Below, piece after piece: positions 32,794 to 34,931 of a stretch of 34,931 bases of DNA. The translations under genes were made by a program, and so were the position numbers. The number at the start of each line of letters is the position of its first letter. The first letter of the stretch is position 1. The stretch comes from Phycisphaerales bacterium (GTDB taxonomy: Bacteria > Planctomycetota > Phycisphaerae > Sedimentisphaerales > Anaerobacaceae). Location of the stretch: the NCBI GenBank assembly GCA_020343675.1, contig CP070806.1, positions 4,137,060-4,171,990 of the forward strand. Reading direction: 5' to 3'. Below the pieces are notes generated by a model, which saw only the letters and a program-made list of their open reading frames with translations, was not told the DNA's origin and did no database searches.

Positions 32794-34221
32794 ATGAACA
32801 ATATCAGCCATAACATGCCCACGATTGTATGCTGCATTTGTTTCCCGATGGTCCTATGTGCCCTTGGAGCACAAACCTCGACTCTGCCACCGGACCCCAA
32901 TAACGGCGCTTTGCTCTATTATCAGGCGTTTCTCTCTCGCCCTGAGCCTGATTATGTTGCTGAGCAGCTTGTGTACGAAACGCGTATGGAGCAGTTCAAC
33001 GACGTCCTACGAGGCGGCAAACTCGAGTTTGGCACCGACACCGAAGAACAGATCCGCCAACTTGAAGAGCAGCTCGATGACCCAAACAAGGCGCCGCCTG
33101 AGGTGCGCGAGATGATGCTCAAGCTGCGTCAGGTGATGCCTGAGGGCAATTACGAGGGTCAGGTCCGTTCTACAATCAGTAGGTTGCGCCAACGTCTCGA
33201 ACATGAGCAGAAGATGGCCGGCGTTGACCCCAATAAAGAAATCAGGAACTATCTGAGAGAATGTCGTGGCACAATCGAACTGGCTCAGGCCGCTTCTGAA
33301 GTGTCCGAATGTGATTGGGGCTTTCTGTATTCTCGTGGATTCACTCTTAACGCACCGCAACTGACTGAGATAAGAGAGCTTGGTACTCTCCTGCGTACAG
33401 ATGCTCTGCTCCTTGCCGCGGACGGAGACTACCGAGCTGCGTTCAGACGCTGCCTGATGATACGCCGATTCGCCCGACACGTGGGCGACGAGGGGATCTT
33501 TCCCTATTCGACTTCAACCACTTTAGATGGAAGTGCCCTGTACTGTATGCGCGTTCTCTTCGGGCATATGAAACCGGATGTGGAGATTCTAACGTGGTTG
33601 AAGGGTGAGCTTCTTACTGAAACGGGTTCGCCGCCGTCTGTTGCCAGGGCATTCATGACGGAGATGGAACTTGCCCTGCGGAAATTGCGCACGAATCAGC
33701 AATTGCTGAAGTCCGTGAGGGATGAATTTGTGGAAAAGGCAGGCGATGATGAAGCCGCCAAGACAATTGCCGGTCTTACAGACGAAGAGTTTATCGCACT
33801 TGTTCAAAAACCTTACGCTGATGTTCTGAGTTCACTTCTTCAAGTAATGGCAAGCGAAGCTCCCCATACGCAGAAACTTGCTGACATGCAGAGATTAGCA
33901 AGCGAACTCGAAGGGCAATTCGAGAGGTACTTTTTCATCCACATGGTGATGTACCGGCCCGAAAGTGCGCCGTCATTGTACACCCACCAGGTTCTTCACG
34001 AGAGCAGTTGCAACGCTTTTATGGCTGGCATGGAAATCTACCTCGCCCGGGCAAAAACGGGGCGACTGCCAGAGGAGCTTCCGGCTGGTCTGCCAAAGGA
34101 TCCGTTCACCGGCAAAGATTTCACGTATGAGGTCATAAAAGACGGTTTCGGGCTCTCATTCCCTGACAAAAACGTCCCTAAGCTGAAGAACCGGCGTTAC
34201 GAGTTCAAGGTCCGAAGGTAG
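32794..34221 (+). CDS. Exported hypothetical protein, mainly helical
   Basis: 475 residues from ATG 32794, chosen because a signal-peptide-like N-terminus (MNNISHNMPTIVCCICF, then PMVLCALGAQT) follows; the longer open frame from 32656 begins with unlikely sequence. Mature protein is mostly helical, with coiled-coil-like segments around residues 70-140 (EEQIRQLEEQLDDPN and similar) and a C-terminal stretch about 415-475 (ARAKTGRLPEELPAGLPKDP, then FTGKDFTYEV). I have seen this C-terminal pattern in uncharacterised planctomycete proteins; that memory is unverified. No catalytic motif is evident. It precedes a gene for another hypothetical membrane protein by 21 bases. Confidence 0.6.
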   Translation: MNNISHNMPTIVCCICFPMVLCALGAQTSTLPPDPNNGALLYYQAFLSRPEPDYVAEQLVYETRMEQFNDVLRGGKLEFGTDTEEQIRQLEEQLDDPNKAPPEVREMMLKLRQVMPEGNYEGQVRSTISRLRQRLEHEQKMAGVDPNKEIRNYLRECRGTIELAQAASEVSECDWGFLYSRGFTLNAPQLTEIRELGTLLRTDALLLAADGDYRAAFRRCLMIRRFARHVGDEGIFPYSTSTTLDGSALYCMRVLFGHMKPDVEILTWLKGELLTETGSPPSVARAFMTEMELALRKLRTNQQLLKSVRDEFVEKAGDDEAAKTIAGLTDEEFIALVQKPYADVLSSLLQVMASEAPHTQKLADMQRLASELEGQFERYFFIHMVMYRPESAPSLYTHQVLHESSCNAFMAGMEIYLARAKTGRLPEELPAGLPKDPFTGKDFTYEVIKDGFGLSFPDKNVPKLKNRRYEFKVRR

Positions 34222-34242
34222 GACCAGAACGGGGACCTTAAT

Positions 34243-34827
34243 ATGAAGACGGGTAAAGCGCACGACAGTACAACGGCTCTTGTCATACTCACTATTGCCC
34301 TGATTGTAGGCTGTCTCTTGTTTCGTAGTCGATTCTCAGCGTCCATTTTCTTGGATACCCCGGAACAGCGTGCACAGCAGCGCCGGATACTGCTGTTATA
34401 CCATACCGACCATGAGGCGTTGCTAAAGGCCGGCAGGGAAATTCTCAGGCAGGGCCCCAAAGACCCTATGAATTACCAGTATCTTGGGCCGATGCATATC
34501 GACGGCTTTCCAGTTCCAGGGGGAGTGTGTATCCCCAAGGTCATCCGGAAACTCAGACCACATGCCAGCCTGATAAATTTCAACGGCTTTGTCGTCCTGC
34601 AAATGCGCGGAGGCATAGGAGATTTCGGCGTGAGGATCTACCCGGAAGGCTTCGCTGCGCCGCGCCGCTATTTCAGATATGGTAATAGAGAGCTTCTTGG
34701 CGGCCTGTGGTATTACGATTATGAATACAATCATCATCCGGAGTATGACAAAAGGATTGATGAGATCATACGAACCGGCAGATGGGAAGAACCCAATAAC
34801 ACCGACCTCAGCGGAAGCTCAAACTAA
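34243..34827 (+). CDS. Hypothetical single-pass membrane protein
   Basis: 194 residues. One N-terminal membrane helix (TTALVILTIALIVGCLLF, about 10-27), then a soluble extracytoplasmic domain of about 165 residues with many aromatic residues (YFRYGNRELLGGLWYYDYEY, about 142-161). No family recognised. It probably forms an operon with the preceding exported protein. The start has GGGGA upstream at a usable distance. The composition is coding-like, and the alternative frames are less so. Confidence 0.5.
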   Translation: MKTGKAHDSTTALVILTIALIVGCLLFRSRFSASIFLDTPEQRAQQRRILLLYHTDHEALLKAGREILRQGPKDPMNYQYLGPMHIDGFPVPGGVCIPKVIRKLRPHASLINFNGFVVLQMRGGIGDFGVRIYPEGFAAPRRYFRYGNRELLGGLWYYDYEYNHHPEYDKRIDEIIRTGRWEEPNNTDLSGSSN

Positions 34828-34931
34828 TAGGACTTCGGGGCTTATTCAGGACGGCCAGCGGTTCTTTTATAGTCTGCCTTACGTGGTATATGGCTTCGCT
34901 GCGCTGGGCTTACAATGATACGAAGAACGGC

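Noticed and set aside
1..34931. CRISPR array, rRNA, prophage or defence island
   Set aside because: No regularly spaced repeats, rRNA signatures, capsid/integrase or restriction genes were seen; the only mobile gene is the RAYT.
34828..34931. Possible short gene at the right edge
   Set aside because: Only about 100 bases are visible after the last stop, with no start, ribosome site or family signal.

Overview
The window reads as chromosome from a Gram-negative (diderm), probably anaerobic or microaerophilic bacterium. I judge Planctomycetota, class Phycisphaerae, most likely. The reasons are a LptD-type outer-membrane protein, a planctomycete-style cluster of prepilin-like proteins ending in a PilX-like adhesin, a tiny HTH protein of a type I associate with planctomycetes, frequent TTG/GTG starts, and two secreted or membrane hypothetical proteins of planctomycete character at the right end. 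No rRNA gene is present, so the assignment is an inference from gene content.

Layout. 1-2634: 3' part of an LptD-like gene. 2921-3871: class II fructose-bisphosphate aldolase. 4003-6255: exported S41 (tail-specific) protease. 6298-11268: lysS followed by two LolC/E-type permeases and a LolD-type ATPase, a probable lipoprotein-export transporter. 11310-13301: class IV aminotransferase and polyprenyl diphosphate synthase. 13368-16498 (minus): a three-gene exported redox operon, di-haem cytochrome c peroxidase, TAT-exported metallophosphoesterase and monohaem cytochrome c lipoprotein. 16769-17581 (minus): a TorF-like porin with a 3' frameshift and a good terminator. 17680-19071 (minus): orphan TrpB2-type tryptophan synthase beta, with a REP-like double hairpin in front of it. 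19725-19919: small HTH protein. 20199-22405: trpS, a DUF2007-like protein and scpA. 22805-25187: three prepilin/PilX-like genes, then the decayed tail of a PilX-like paralogue. 25560-31891: the most interesting operon. 31890-32634: a RAYT transposase bounded by perfect 18-bp inverted repeats. 32794-34827: two hypothetical exported or membrane proteins. The last ~100 bases hold nothing I can identify.

The operon at 25560-31891 has a strong promoter (TTGACA-17-AATAAT) and encodes NuoE/HydC-like, NuoF/HydB-like, an 828-residue fusion and NfnB/SudA-like subunits. The fusion joins a NuoG/HydA-type iron-sulfur relay, a molybdopterin-oxidoreductase domain that has lost most of its core, and an NfnA/SudB FAD/[2Fe-2S] module. 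Together they carry an FMN/NAD(H) site, two FAD sites, an NADP(H)-type site and about ten to twelve predicted iron-sulfur clusters, but no hydrogenase H-cluster. I infer a soluble flavin-based electron-bifurcating transhydrogenase linking NADH, NADPH and ferredoxin. From memory, its nearest described relatives are the Sporomusa-type Nfn (Stn) and the HydABCSL/Bfu complexes. The fused and reduced architecture of the third subunit is the feature that may be undescribed.
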